The notes under the pieces were generated by a model. That model was given only the letters and a program-made list of their open reading frames with translations. It had not been told where the DNA came from and searched no databases. Below, one piece after another: positions 8,160 to 16,644 of a DNA stretch of 53,726 nt (the stretch's first letter is position 1; each line of letters starts with the position of its first letter). Made by a program: the position numbers and the translations under genes. The DNA comes from an uncultured Prevotellaceae bacterium (GTDB taxonomy: Bacteria > Bacteroidota > Bacteroidia > Bacteroidales > Muribaculaceae), in contig CALEJB010000032.1 in assembly GCA_937898675.1 (NCBI GenBank), positions 1 through 53,726 of the forward strand, written 5' to 3'.

Positions 8160-9061
8160 GCTAAGTCCTCCTTTGTCAAGATGCCCGACGCAATGGCCAG
8201 GTCGATGGTACGTTGTGCTCTTAAAACCACGGGGCGGTCAACCATCTTGCCGTTAACGGCAATCACGCCCGAGCCGCGTTTCTCGGCTTCCTTGATGGCG
8301 GCGATGATGGTCTTGGCCTTCTCAATTTCCTTCTCCTTGGGGGCGAATACCTCGTTGACAACCTCGATTTGGCGGGGGTTGATGATCGACTTGCCGTCGA
8401 AGCCCATTGCCTTAATCATCTCAACCTCGCGGCGGAAGGTGTCCATGTCGTTGAGGTTGCTGAACACGGTGTCCAGGGCATCGATACCGGCAGCACGGGC
8501 AGCCGTCACGATGCATTGACGAGCCATTTGCAGCTCCATGCCGAAGAAGGGCGAGTCGCCCGTCGTGCGCTGTGCCTTCAGGTTAGCGCAGTAGTCCTCG
8601 GCGCCCAGGGCGATACCCATCATGCGCTTGCTGGCGGTTGCGATAGCATAAGCGTTGAGCGCGCCCAGCGTGCTCTCGATGGCAGCCATGATCTGGGTGC
8701 GGCCCACGCAGCCCAGTTCGGTCTCCACCTTGATGATTTCATTCTCGAGTTCTACTACCTCCTCGGCGGTCTCGGTCTTGGGCATGCGGATGACGTGAAC
8801 GCCAGCCTTTACCACTGCCTCAACGTCCTTCTTGCCGTAAGGGGTGTTCAGCGGGTTGATGCGAACCACCATTTCGGTCGTGCCGTAGTCAATGGTCTTG
8901 AGTGCGTTGTGTACAAGCAGACGCGCAGCGTCCTTCTCGGCCATCGAGACAGAGTCCTCGAGGTCAAGCATGATTGAATCGGGAGCGTATATGTGGGCGT
9001 CGGCCATCATACCCGGGTTGTTGCCGGGGACAAACATCATTGTTCTTCTGAGTCGTTGCAT
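8156..9061 (-). CDS. citE: Citrate lyase beta subunit (citryl-ACP lyase)
   Basis: The 301-residue protein is a CitE/HpcH aldolase-family enzyme. It opens with the typical RRTMMFVPGNNPGM, then DSIMLDLEDSVSMAEKD, VRINPLNTPYGKKD and GFDGKSIINPRQIEVVNE. These carry the Mg-binding acidic residues and the substrate arginine of the family. It splits citryl-ACP to oxaloacetate and acetyl-ACP. The start at 9061 leaves a 37-base gap after citD, and its end overlaps citF. The family also contains malyl- and citramalyl-CoA lyases, but the operon context settles the assignment. Confidence 0.96.
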   Translation of the reverse strand: MQRLRRTMMFVPGNNPGMMADAHIYAPDSIMLDLEDSVSMAEKDAARLLVHNALKTIDYGTTEMVVRINPLNTPYGKKDVEAVVKAGVHVIRMPKTETAEEVVELENEIIKVETELGCVGRTQIMAAIESTLGALNAYAIATASKRMMGIALGAEDYCANLKAQRTTGDSPFFGMELQMARQCIVTAARAAGIDALDTVFSNLNDMDTFRREVEMIKAMGFDGKSIINPRQIEVVNEVFAPKEKEIEKAKTIIAAIKEAEKRGSGVIAVNGKMVDRPVVLRAQRTIDLAIASGILTKEDLA

Positions 9062-9098
9062 AACAATTTTCTCTTTTGATTAGGTTCAGATGGGTTAA

Positions 9099-9380
9099 TT
9101 AGTCGGCCCACACGTCCTTGCCGGTGGCGCGAACGGCGGCTGCCGTCACGCGGGCGCGGATGGTGCAGTCCAGGGCTCCCTTGTCCGTGGCTTTTACCTC
9201 GGCTTGGTCAATGCCCAGGCCCTGCAGGGTCTCGGTGATAACTTTCTTGATTTGGTCGCCAAACTGATAGGCCACCGTGCTTTCAAGATCAATGTGCAGT
9301 CCAGCGTTGTCGTTGGGCGCAATCTGGATGAAAATGTCGCCGGATTCGAGTGTCCCGGCCATTGCCGTTTTGATCTCCAT
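9099..9380 (-). CDS. citD: Citrate lyase acyl carrier protein (gamma subunit)
   Basis: The 93-residue protein has the CitD N-terminal motif AGTLESGD; Ser13 in this motif is the expected attachment site for the triphosphoribosyl-dephospho-CoA group. It carries the acetyl/citryl thioester within the lyase complex. It is the first gene of the operon, about 150 bases downstream of the predicted start point from the promoter at 9539-9569. Length is normal for the family. Confidence 0.95.
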   Translation of the reverse strand: MEIKTAMAGTLESGDIFIQIAPNDNAGLHIDLESTVAYQFGDQIKKVITETLQGLGIDQAEVKATDKGALDCTIRARVTAAAVRATGKDVWAD

Positions 9381-9538
9381 TTTGTTTGTTTTTAAAAAAA
9401 AGTTTTGTTTATAAATGAACTAAAAAGGTTGTTTCATTTCGCTCAACATCAGGCCCGAAACATTGCTGCCGCGGACCGGATGCCAATGATGGTGACTTGC
9501 AGGAACCGGCGCCGGACGCCGCACGCTGTAGTCACGGG

Positions 9539-9569
9539 CAAAATTAGGCAATATTTTATTATTGGCAAA
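9539..9569 (-). promoter_or_regulatory. Promoter of the citrate lyase-hydratase-icd operon
   Basis: On the minus strand TTTG (9566-9569) and TAATTTTG (9539-9546) are separated by exactly 19 bases, matching the Bacteroidetes TTTG-N19-TAnnTTTG consensus. The start point should be near 9530, giving a leader of about 150 nt before citD with a GC-rich palindrome CCGGCGCCGG inside it. No specific regulator site was identified. Confidence 0.8.
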
Positions 9570-9788
9570 ATATTTTCAGCACCTTTTTTCGTCACCCGAA
9601 AACCATTGTTAAACTACCTAATTTGCAGGCATTTGAAAAGTGCACTTTTTAACAATAATATACCCCAAAAAGGTACTTTTTCTATAGTTTGACTTACAGT
9701 TTGTCGTTTTTATACTTTTTTCAGATATTGAAAAAAAAGGATTTTGCCGACCACAAATTATAATTTGGAACAATGGCGCGCGTGATGG
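9570..9788. other. Non-coding region between the cit promoter and vsr
   Basis: This stretch is AT-rich and holds the upstream side of the cit promoter. A perfect 14-bp palindrome CAAATTATAATTTG (9754-9767) could be a regulator-binding site or the end signal of vsr; neither is shown. A plus-strand ORF at 9405-9692 crosses the promoter and has no family character, so I treat the region as non-coding. Confidence 0.5.
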
Positions 9789-10283
9789 CTATTCAGGCTC
9801 GGCGGCGATGGCGGTACCGGGGTCGGGCTCGCCGTAGGGGCGCGGCTGCGGTGCGCCGTTGCGCCGCAGCACGATTTCGCTCAGCAGCAGGTCCAGGGTG
9901 CGCAGCGTGTCGGCGCGGCGCTTGGGCGTGAGCTGGCATTCCCACACCACCAGCACATGCCATCCTGCCGCCTGCAGCAGCGCCTGGTTGCGGGCGTCGC
10001 GGGCGCGGTTGCACTCAATTTTGTCGTGCCAGAACCGGGCGTTGGTGGCGGGGCGGTGCTTGCAGCAGTCGTGCCCGTGCCAGAAACAGCCGTTGACAAA
10101 CACGACGGTGCGCCACTTGCGCATCACAATGTCGGGGCGACCTGGCAAGCTCTTGACGCACAGCCTGTAACGGAAACCCTGGCGCCACAGCCAGCGGCGC
10201 ACCACCATTTCGGGCTTGGTGTCGCGACTGCGTATGCGGCTCATGCAATGGTGCCGCTGCTCGGGTGTCATCTTGTCTGCCAT
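9789..10283 (-). CDS. vsr: Very short patch repair (Vsr-type) DNA endonuclease
   Basis: The 164-residue protein has the Vsr layout: MTPEQRHHCMSRIRSRDTKPE, then GRPDIV with the catalytic Asp51, GCFWHGHDCC with His69 and the zinc cysteines, and WHVLVVWECQL. The family nicks DNA at T:G mismatches left by deamination of 5-methylcytosine. The E. coli TH pair before GCFWH is VN here, a variation I believe is common in Vsr-like proteins. Vsr usually sits beside a cytosine-5 methyltransferase; none is in this window, so it is an orphan or serves a distant methylase. The start at 10283 fits the family N-terminus; the upstream ATG at 10319 adds an unrelated extension. Confidence 0.92.
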   Translation of the reverse strand: MADKMTPEQRHHCMSRIRSRDTKPEMVVRRWLWRQGFRYRLCVKSLPGRPDIVMRKWRTVVFVNGCFWHGHDCCKHRPATNARFWHDKIECNRARDARNQALLQAAGWHVLVVWECQLTPKRRADTLRTLDLLLSEIVLRRNGAPQPRPYGEPDPGTAIAAEPE

Positions 10284-10486
10284 GATGAGCAAAGGTAGTG
10301 CAAATCGAGCGCAAAACAAAACAAGCGGGCTTGTTTTTTTTGCCGAGATGCCGCCTACCTTGCCCGCAAAGCGGCAACGGAGTGCAAATAGTGCACACGC
10401 GAAACAAATTCTTGTTTTTTGTGTTCATGTGTGACGCGTTTTCGGAAAAAAAGCAGTATCTTTACACAACGAAAAAAAGAAGCATC

Positions 10487-11617
10487 ATGAAATTCAGTGA
10501 AATCCTGGGAAATGAACTTGCGATAGCCCAAATCCGCCGTATGATTGACAACGACCGCCTGCCACACGCCTTGCTGCTGCACGGCGAGCCTGGCGTCCCC
10601 AAACTGGCGCTGGCGCGTGCCGCCGCACAGTATCTGCATTGCCAGCACCATGACGGCGGCGACTCGTGCGGCGTATGCCCCATGTGCCGCCAGCACCAGT
10701 CCTTCAACCAAGTGGACACGCACTTCTCGTTCCCGTTTACCAACCGCAAGGGCGACAGCAACAGCCCCTGCGACAGCGATGACTACATCGACGAGTGGCG
10801 CGAGTTCCTCACGGGCAGTCCTGTCGAGGATTACCAGCGCTGGCTCGCACTGCTCAAGAACGATAACGCCCAGCCCCAGATTTTTGTCCGCGAGGCCGAC
10901 ACCATCATGCGCAAGATGACCTTGAGCGCCTATACCGCCAAGTATAAGGTGCTGATCATGTGGCTGCCCGAGAAACTCAAGGAGGAGGCCGCCAACAAGT
11001 TGCTCAAACTCATCGAGGAACCCTTTGACGACTGCAAATTCATCCTCGTGAGCGACAACGAGAAGGGCATACTGGGCACCATCTTGTCGCGTTGCCAGCG
11101 CATCGAGCTGCGCAAGCCCTCAACCGACTTGATTGCCAGCTACCTGTGCGACCGCTACGGCATGGACCGCCAGGACGCGCTGGCCATCGCCGCTCCCGCC
11201 GACGGCAACGTGAACATGGCCGAGCGCATGGTCGAGACCGACAGCGAGTTCCACGACTTCAGGGAACGCTTTGTCGAGCTCATGCGCCTCAGTTACGTCC
11301 ACGACCTGGTGAAACTGCGCGCCTGGAGCGACCATGCCGCCGACCTCAAGCGTGAGAAGGTGCAGCGTTTCCTCGCCTATGCCGCGCGACAGATTCGCGA
11401 AAACTTTATCTACAACCTGCACAATCCCGCCCTCAACTATCTCTCCCGCGACGAAGAAGCATTCTCGACGCGGTTCTCCCCGTTCATCAACGAGCGCAAT
11501 GTCGAGGGCATGACCGCCGAGGTGGAGCGCGCCAGCCGCGACATCGCCGGCAACGGCAACGGCAAACTCGTGCTGTTTGACATGACCCTCAGGCTGGCAA
11601 TGCTCATTCGCAAATAA
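10487..11617 (+). CDS. holB: DNA polymerase III delta-prime-like clamp loader subunit
   Basis: The 376-residue protein starts MKFSEILGNELAIAQIRRMI and has the AAA+ clamp-loader fold pattern. The Walker A site is degenerate (GEPGVPKL, residues 33-40), as expected for the non-ATP-binding delta-prime subunit. A four-cysteine zinc module (CQHHDGGDSCGVCPMC) follows near residue 54. The segment EEAANKLLKLIEEP and an SRC motif (LSRCQRIELR) are typical of the family. It helps load the sliding clamp during replication. A likely promoter element TATCTTTA lies just upstream at about 10457-10464. It is followed after 40 bases by the AddB-like gene. Confidence 0.88.
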   Translation: MKFSEILGNELAIAQIRRMIDNDRLPHALLLHGEPGVPKLALARAAAQYLHCQHHDGGDSCGVCPMCRQHQSFNQVDTHFSFPFTNRKGDSNSPCDSDDYIDEWREFLTGSPVEDYQRWLALLKNDNAQPQIFVREADTIMRKMTLSAYTAKYKVLIMWLPEKLKEEAANKLLKLIEEPFDDCKFILVSDNEKGILGTILSRCQRIELRKPSTDLIASYLCDRYGMDRQDALAIAAPADGNVNMAERMVETDSEFHDFRERFVELMRLSYVHDLVKLRAWSDHAADLKREKVQRFLAYAARQIRENFIYNLHNPALNYLSRDEEAFSTRFSPFINERNVEGMTAEVERASRDIAGNGNGKLVLFDMTLRLAMLIRK

Positions 11618-11630
11618 CTGATAACACCCC

Positions 11631-11654
11631 ACTCCTAACTCCTAACTCCTAACT
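11631..11654 (+). repeat. Heptamer tandem repeat (ACTCCTA)3.4
   Basis: Three full copies and a partial copy of ACTCCTA fill the gap between the holB-like gene and the AddB-like gene. A related (ACTCCTC)2 run lies at the other end of the AddB-like gene at 14646-14662. Confidence 0.85.
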
Positions 11655-11657
11655 GAC

Positions 11658-14642
11658 ATGACTCCATTCCTGCAACAGGTGGCACAGCATTATAGAGACG
11701 CCAAGGGCCTTGAGGATTACTGTTTTGTGTTCCCCAATCGCCGCAGCGGCCAGTTTTTTATCCACTATCTGCAGCGCGAACTCGTTGACGCCGACATGGC
11801 GTCGGGGCTGACCGCACCCCACCTGATGCCGTGCGTGACATCTGTCAACGAACTCGTTGCCCAATTCACCGCCACCACTACTGCCGGCGAAATCGACATG
11901 CTGTTTGCCCTCTACAAGGCATATTGCGCTGCTGTGGGCGACCACGCCCAGGAGTTTGACCGCTTCATCTATTGGGCCCAACTCATCATCGGCGACTTCA
12001 ACGATATTGACAAGTCGTTGACCGATGCCGGCAAATTATACTGCAATCTCAAAGACCTGCATGATTTGAGCAGCAACTACCTCACCCCCGAGGTCGAGGA
12101 GAAAGTGAAAAGGATTTTCGGCGACAACCTGTTCACTGCATTCTTTGACAAGAGCGCCGATGCCGCCATGTGGCAGCACGGCAAGGATAAAGGAACTGGG
12201 GAGGCTCAAGCCGACGGACGGGTAAAAGAGGAGTTCATGAGCCTGTGGAATGCGCTGGCCGGCATCTACAAGGGCTATCACGATGCCCTGCGGGACAAGG
12301 GGCTTGTGTCGCCCGGCCGCCAACTGCGTCTTGCTGCCGAGCAACCGCCCGTGACGATTCCCTATAAGAAATTGGTGTTTGTGGCCTTTGGCGTGCTGTC
12401 GGCTGCCGAGGTCGGTCTCTTTGACCATTTCAAGCGCGAGGGCTTGGCTGACTTCTGGTGGGACGATGCCGGCCTGGCAAACTTGCGCGAAAAAGCCCCG
12501 GGCAACCCCGCGGTGCTGCTCATTGATGGCTATTGCAAGCGGTTTGGGGCCAAACAGTTGGACACACGGCAAACGATTTGCCCCGACATCAGTGTAGTGG
12601 CCGTGCCCTCGAGCGTGGGACAGGCCAAGGTGGTGCGAGGCATGGTAGATATAGCGAATGCCAATATAGAGACGGCCATCGTGCTGCCCGACGAGAGCCT
12701 GCTCATTCCGCTGCTCCACTCGTTGGACGGCATCGATGACCTCAATGTGACGCTGGGCTATCCCTTGCGCAGCTCGGGTATCGTGTCGCTGATGCACATC
12801 GTGGCGCGCATGCACCAGCAGGCGACCAACGAAAAGGGCGTATGGACTTATTACCGCGAGGATGTGTATGACATCCTGTCCCACCCGGTCATCAAGCGCT
12901 ATTTCACGCGTGACGCCTTTGAACTCAAAGCGAGCTTGGTGGACAAGGGCAATCCCTTCAGGATAACCGCCGACGTTTTCATGGGAAGGGAATTTGAGGA
13001 TTTGTTCATTCCTGCTGCCGACGCCGACGGGCAGGGCCGACAGCAATACATCGGCCAACTGCTGCGGTTCTGCGACCTGCTCTGCAACAAGATGCAGAGG
13101 GCTTGTGGCGCAACCGCCGATGACGACGCCGACACGAGTGATGTGATTTTGCCTTTGCAGCAGGCCTTCCTGGTCATGTACTCCGATGTGCTCAACCAGC
13201 TCAAGCATGCCCTCAACGACTGTGGACAAGCGTTGCAACTCAATTCGGTGTTCTATCTCATCGACCGCTTGGCGGCGGCGGCAGTGGTGCCGTTCTCCGG
13301 TGAGCCGTTGCGTGGCCTGCAGGTCATGGGACTGCTCGAGACGCGCGGACTGGACTTTGACAACATTGTCATGCTGTCGGCCAACGAGGGCACATTGCCG
13401 CGGCATCGCGGCGTCAACTCGTTTATCCCCGACTACATCCGCCGCGCCTGTGGCATGTCCACCGCCGAGCAGCAAGAGGCGGTCATGGCCTACAATTTCT
13501 ATCGTCTGCTGGGCCGCGCAGGCAGCGTGAAGCTCGTCTTTGACTCAAGCACTCAGGACACTTCGCCGGGTGAGCCTTCGCGCTACATCACCCAGCTCGA
13601 GAAGGTCTATGGCATTCCCGTCAAGCACGTCGAGATGATCACCAGGGTCAATGGCTCCGATGCCGTGCCCATCACTGTGCCCAACGACGGCACGGCGCGC
13701 CAGCGCTACATGAATGGCGATAAGTGTCTGTCAGCCAGCGCAATCAACAAGTTTATTATGTGCCCGCTGCAGTTTTATATGAGCAATATTCAGGGCCTGA
13801 ACGATGACAATGAGGTGAGTGACTTCATGGATGCGGACCAGTTTGGCACCATCATCCACGATACGCTCATGGACTGTTACTACAGTGATAAAAAAGAGCG
13901 GACTTTCTATCCCGTGGATATTGAGAAATTCCAGAACAATGAGCTTGACGAAAAAGTGATCCGCAACATCAAGCGGACCTACCTTCACCAGTCACAACCC
14001 GATGACAGCCCGCTTGTTGGCGAGGCATGGATGCTCATCGACACCATCAAGAGCTACGTGAACTTTGTTCTTGAGCACGACAAGTGCAACGCTCCTTTCA
14101 CCATACTGGAGTGTGAAGAGAAACATGAACTCCCCTTGACAATAGGCGGCCAGACGTTTAAATTCAAATACTATCCCGACCGCATCGACCGCCTGACCGA
14201 CGGCACCGTGCGCATTGTGGATTACAAGACCGGCAGCGATGCCACGAAGTTCAACGGCGTCTCGGGCCTTCCTGAACTGTTCGAGCCCACGGCCAAGGAC
14301 CGCCGCAAGGCCATCTTGCAGCTGATGCTCTATTGCTATGCTTATATCCAAGAGCATTCCGATGTCACGAGGATCCAGCCTGTGATATACAAAATCAAGG
14401 CCATGAAAGAGAGCGGTGTCTTCAAGACCACCGGTTCGGGCAGGAGTCAAACCAATGAGGATTATGTGTTTAGCATGGACGACCCCGTGGCACAGGACTT
14501 CCTCAAGCAGATGGAGACCGTCATCAGCAGGCTTTACAACGACGGCTACGGCCAGGCGCCACAGGCGCTCACCGACAAATATTGCATATATTGCCGCTTT
14601 GTGGACTTTTGCCGCCGCACCCCCCACAGCGGGAGTTATTAG
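11658..14642 (+). CDS. AddB-like PD-(D/E)XK nuclease/helicase-fold recombination protein
   Basis: The 994-residue protein has an N-terminal inactivated-helicase-like region (opening near FVFPNRRSGQFF, with no intact Walker A) and a C-terminal RecB-family nuclease domain. Nuclease motifs are FGTIIHDTL near residue 735, then PDRIDRL and VDYKTGSD near 850. Cys residues in MCPLQFY (about 701) and CIYCRFVDFC (about 978-987) match the [4Fe-4S] clamp of AddB-type nucleases. In this family AddB pairs with an AddA helicase-nuclease to process DNA double-strand ends; no addA is in the window. It follows holB with a 40-base gap that contains the heptamer repeat, and ends 23 bases from the convergent S4 gene. 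Confidence 0.85.
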   Translation: MTPFLQQVAQHYRDAKGLEDYCFVFPNRRSGQFFIHYLQRELVDADMASGLTAPHLMPCVTSVNELVAQFTATTTAGEIDMLFALYKAYCAAVGDHAQEFDRFIYWAQLIIGDFNDIDKSLTDAGKLYCNLKDLHDLSSNYLTPEVEEKVKRIFGDNLFTAFFDKSADAAMWQHGKDKGTGEAQADGRVKEEFMSLWNALAGIYKGYHDALRDKGLVSPGRQLRLAAEQPPVTIPYKKLVFVAFGVLSAAEVGLFDHFKREGLADFWWDDAGLANLREKAPGNPAVLLIDGYCKRFGAKQLDTRQTICPDISVVAVPSSVGQAKVVRGMVDIANANIETAIVLPDESLLIPLLHSLDGIDDLNVTLGYPLRSSGIVSLMHIVARMHQQATNEKGVWTYYREDVYDILSHPVIKRYFTRDAFELKASLVDKGNPFRITADVFMGREFEDLFIPAADADGQGRQQYIGQLLRFCDLLCNKMQRACGATADDDADTSDVILPLQQAFLVMYSDVLNQLKHALNDCGQALQLNSVFYLIDRLAAAAVVPFSGEPLRGLQVMGLLETRGLDFDNIVMLSANEGTLPRHRGVNSFIPDYIRRACGMSTAEQQEAVMAYNFYRLLGRAGSVKLVFDSSTQDTSPGEPSRYITQLEKVYGIPVKHVEMITRVNGSDAVPITVPNDGTARQRYMNGDKCLSASAINKFIMCPLQFYMSNIQGLNDDNEVSDFMDADQFGTIIHDTLMDCYYSDKKERTFYPVDIEKFQNNELDEKVIRNIKRTYLHQSQPDDSPLVGEAWMLIDTIKSYVNFVLEHDKCNAPFTILECEEKHELPLTIGGQTFKFKYYPDRIDRLTDGTVRIVDYKTGSDATKFNGVSGLPELFEPTAKDRRKAILQLMLYCYAYIQEHSDVTRIQPVIYKIKAMKESGVFKTTGSGRSQTNEDYVFSMDDPVAQDFLKQMETVISRLYNDGYGQAPQALTDKYCIYCRFVDFCRRTPHSGSY

Positions 14643-14645
14643 CTC

Positions 14646-14662
14646 ACTCCTCACTCCTCACT
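14646..14662 (+). repeat. Heptamer tandem repeat (ACTCCTC)2
   Basis: Two full copies and a partial copy of ACTCCTC lie between the convergent AddB-like and S4-domain genes. They are related to the ACTCCTA repeat at 11631-11654. No hairpin terminator is visible in this 23-base gap. Confidence 0.7.
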
Positions 14663-14665
14663 AAA

Positions 14666-15190
14666 TCACCCCTTGCGTTTGGCGATTTCGGCATTCAGGC
14701 GGTCTTCGTCCTCTTGGGTCCACAGGGGGTTCTCCTCGTCTTCCCAGTCAAAGGCGTCGTCAATCTGCGGCTCGCCTGCCGCTGCGGGCATGTCCAGGTC
14801 GTCGAACCCAAAGAAGGCGTCGTCGGTAAACTCCTGCAGCTCGCGGCCCTCCTTCTTGGTAGGGCGCCCCAAGCCGCGCTGGCGGTTGACAAAACCGTCG
14901 ATTTTCACCATCTCGAGCAGGCGCAACTGGTCCTGGCTGGTGACGTTCTTCAGGTAGTTGGGCACCAGCTTGGCACCCACGCGGTTGTTGAGCAGCTCAA
15001 GCACCTCAAAGGAGTAGGTGACGGGCGGTTTGCGCACGTCGATGCGGTCGCCCGGCTTGATGCCGTGCGACGGCTTCACGGGCATGCCGCCCATGGTCAC
15101 GCGCCCCAGCTTGCATGCCGTGGTGGCGATGGTGCGCGTCTTGAACACGCGCGTGGCCCACAGCCATTTGTCGATTCTCACTTCATTCAT
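14666..15190 (-). CDS. S4-domain RNA-binding protein, Hsp15-like
   Basis: The 174-residue protein begins RIDKWLWATRVFKTRTIA, the S4 RNA-binding fold of heat-shock protein 15. The S4 domain covers about residues 3-60. The C-terminal part (about 115-174) is acidic and low in complexity. Hsp15 binds 50S subunits carrying nascent chains and helps recycle stalled subunits. Here the gene follows pth after 13 bases in the rplY-pth-S4 cluster, and Pth also deals with stalled peptidyl-tRNA, so the context supports a translation-rescue role. The family assignment is sound; the exact role is inferred. Confidence 0.85.
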   Translation of the reverse strand: MNEVRIDKWLWATRVFKTRTIATTACKLGRVTMGGMPVKPSHGIKPGDRIDVRKPPVTYSFEVLELLNNRVGAKLVPNYLKNVTSQDQLRLLEMVKIDGFVNRQRGLGRPTKKEGRELQEFTDDAFFGFDDLDMPAAAGEPQIDDAFDWEDEENPLWTQEDEDRLNAEIAKRKG

Positions 15191-15203
15191 CGTGGCGTGG
15201 CTG

Positions 15204-15767
15204 TTACTTGTTGTTGAAGTTGTTCATGGCAAACGTGGCGCCCGACAGGCAAAAGGCCTTGATGGCATCGACGGCCACATGGGCGCGCTCGGGCAGGGCG
15301 GCCAGCTCCTCGGGGGTGGGGTAGCCCAGCACATAGTCCACCTGCGCCCCGGGCGGGAAGTCGTTGCCCACCCCAAAGCGCAGCCGCGCCCACTGCTGGC
15401 TTTGCAGCAGCTGGGTGATGTTCTTCAGCCCGTTGTGCGTGCCCGGGCTGCCTTTGGGCTTGATGCGGATTTGTCCAAAGGGCAGGGCTATGTCATCGAC
15501 CACGACCAGCAGGTGGTCGAGGTCAATGCCCTCCTTGATGAGCCAGTAGCGCACCGCCTCACCGCTCAGGTTCATGTAGGTCGAGGGCTTGAGCAGCACC
15601 AGCTGCTGGTTCTTAAGGCGCATCTCGGCCACGGCACCATAGCGCTGTGTGGAGAAAACAATATTGGATGCCTCGGCGAGTGCATCCAATATTGTGAATC
15701 CTATGTTGTGGCGGGTCCCCTGGTATTCGGCACCAATGTTTCCCAAGCCAGCAATGAGATATTTCAT
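15204..15767 (-). CDS. pth: Peptidyl-tRNA hydrolase
   Basis: The 187-residue protein has all Pth motifs: GLGNIGAEYQGTRHNIGF with the catalytic His near residue 20, PSTYMNLSG with the conserved Asn, and DDIALPFGQIRIK followed by GSPGTHNGLKNI. It releases peptides from peptidyl-tRNA that drops off the ribosome. It lies between rplY (56-base gap) and the S4 gene, the usual L25-Pth pairing. Length is normal. Confidence 0.97.
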   Translation of the reverse strand: MKYLIAGLGNIGAEYQGTRHNIGFTILDALAEASNIVFSTQRYGAVAEMRLKNQQLVLLKPSTYMNLSGEAVRYWLIKEGIDLDHLLVVVDDIALPFGQIRIKPKGSPGTHNGLKNITQLLQSQQWARLRFGVGNDFPPGAQVDYVLGYPTPEELAALPERAHVAVDAIKAFCLSGATFAMNNFNNK

Positions 15768-15823
15768 ATCATAGGGGGGGATTGTGTCAAGCAGCGGCTT
15801 GCGCCGCCGCCCGGTATTGCTGA

Positions 15824-16525
15824 TTACTCGGCAGCCTCAGCACCCTCGGCAGCGCCCTCTTCGCCCTCTTCGGTAGCGGCAGCGGCGGCAGCGTTACGGG
15901 TAGTGCGCACACCACAGATAACGAGCTCCTTGGCATTGACGAGCTCAAAGTTGTCATACTTGCAGTCGCCCACCTTGATGGTCTTGCCGATTTCCAGCTC
16001 GTCCACATTGAGGAGGATGGTCTCGGGGATGTCCTTGTACAGGCCGCGAACCTTCACCTTCTTCATGCTCAGATAGAGCTTGCCACCGGCCTTGACACCG
16101 ACAGCGTGGCCCTCGAGGTGCACGGGAATCTCAACAACGACGGGCTTGTCCTCGTAAACCTCCAGCAGGTCGATGTGCAGGACAGCGTCGCTCAGGGGAT
16201 GGAATTGCAGGTCCTTCAGGACAGCCTTGCGGGTCTGGCCCTCAAAGGTCAGGTCGATGACGCACACGTCGGTGCTGTAGATGAGCTTGCGCACGTCAGC
16301 AGCTTTGACGGTCAGGTCAGCGGTGATGACAGCCTTGCCGTCACGGCCAACGGGGACAACCTTCTCGCCGGCAAGCAGCTTGCCGTTGTAGTTGCCGTCC
16401 TTGTCCAGTTCTACCATCTTGCCACCGTTGAGGACAACGGGAATCTTGTTCTCCTTGCGGAGCGCCTTGGCGGCCTTCTTTCCGAGGTCGGTACGAGCCT
16501 CAGCGTTCAGTTGATAAGTCTTCAT
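15824..16525 (-). CDS. rplY: 50S ribosomal protein L25 (Ctc-type, long form)
   Basis: The 233-residue protein is the long CTC-type L25. It has the N-terminal 5S rRNA-binding part (LNAEARTDLGKKAAKALRKE and NGKLLAG) and the C-terminal TL5-like domain with VVVEIPVHLEGHAVGVK near residue 130. It ends in an Ala/Glu-rich low-complexity tail (about 205-233), common in Bacteroidales. It binds 5S rRNA in the large subunit. It starts the rplY-pth-S4 cluster, 119 bases after the end of tsf. Confidence 0.96.
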   Translation of the reverse strand: MKTYQLNAEARTDLGKKAAKALRKENKIPVVLNGGKMVELDKDGNYNGKLLAGEKVVPVGRDGKAVITADLTVKAADVRKLIYSTDVCVIDLTFEGQTRKAVLKDLQFHPLSDAVLHIDLLEVYEDKPVVVEIPVHLEGHAVGVKAGGKLYLSMKKVKVRGLYKDIPETILLNVDELEIGKTIKVGDCKYDNFELVNAKELVICGVRTTRNAAAAAATEEGEEGAAEGAEAAE

Positions 16526-16644
16526 TGTTTAATTGTTTGTGTTACTCAAAATTAAAGTGATTGGTTGTTGAAAACGCTTCCTTTAATTTCCCATCACACT
16601 GGAAACTTAAAATAAGCGGGGTGTATCGTTGCTCAACGGCGGCA

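Noticed and set aside
9405..9692. 95-residue plus-strand ORF upstream of citD
   Set aside because: It runs across the consensus cit promoter (9539-9569), has no recognisable motif and no promoter of its own.
9754..9767. Palindrome CAAATTATAATTTG as a defined operator of the cit operon
   Set aside because: It lies about 185 bases upstream of the promoter's upstream element and is AT-rich enough to arise by chance; only noted as a possible site.
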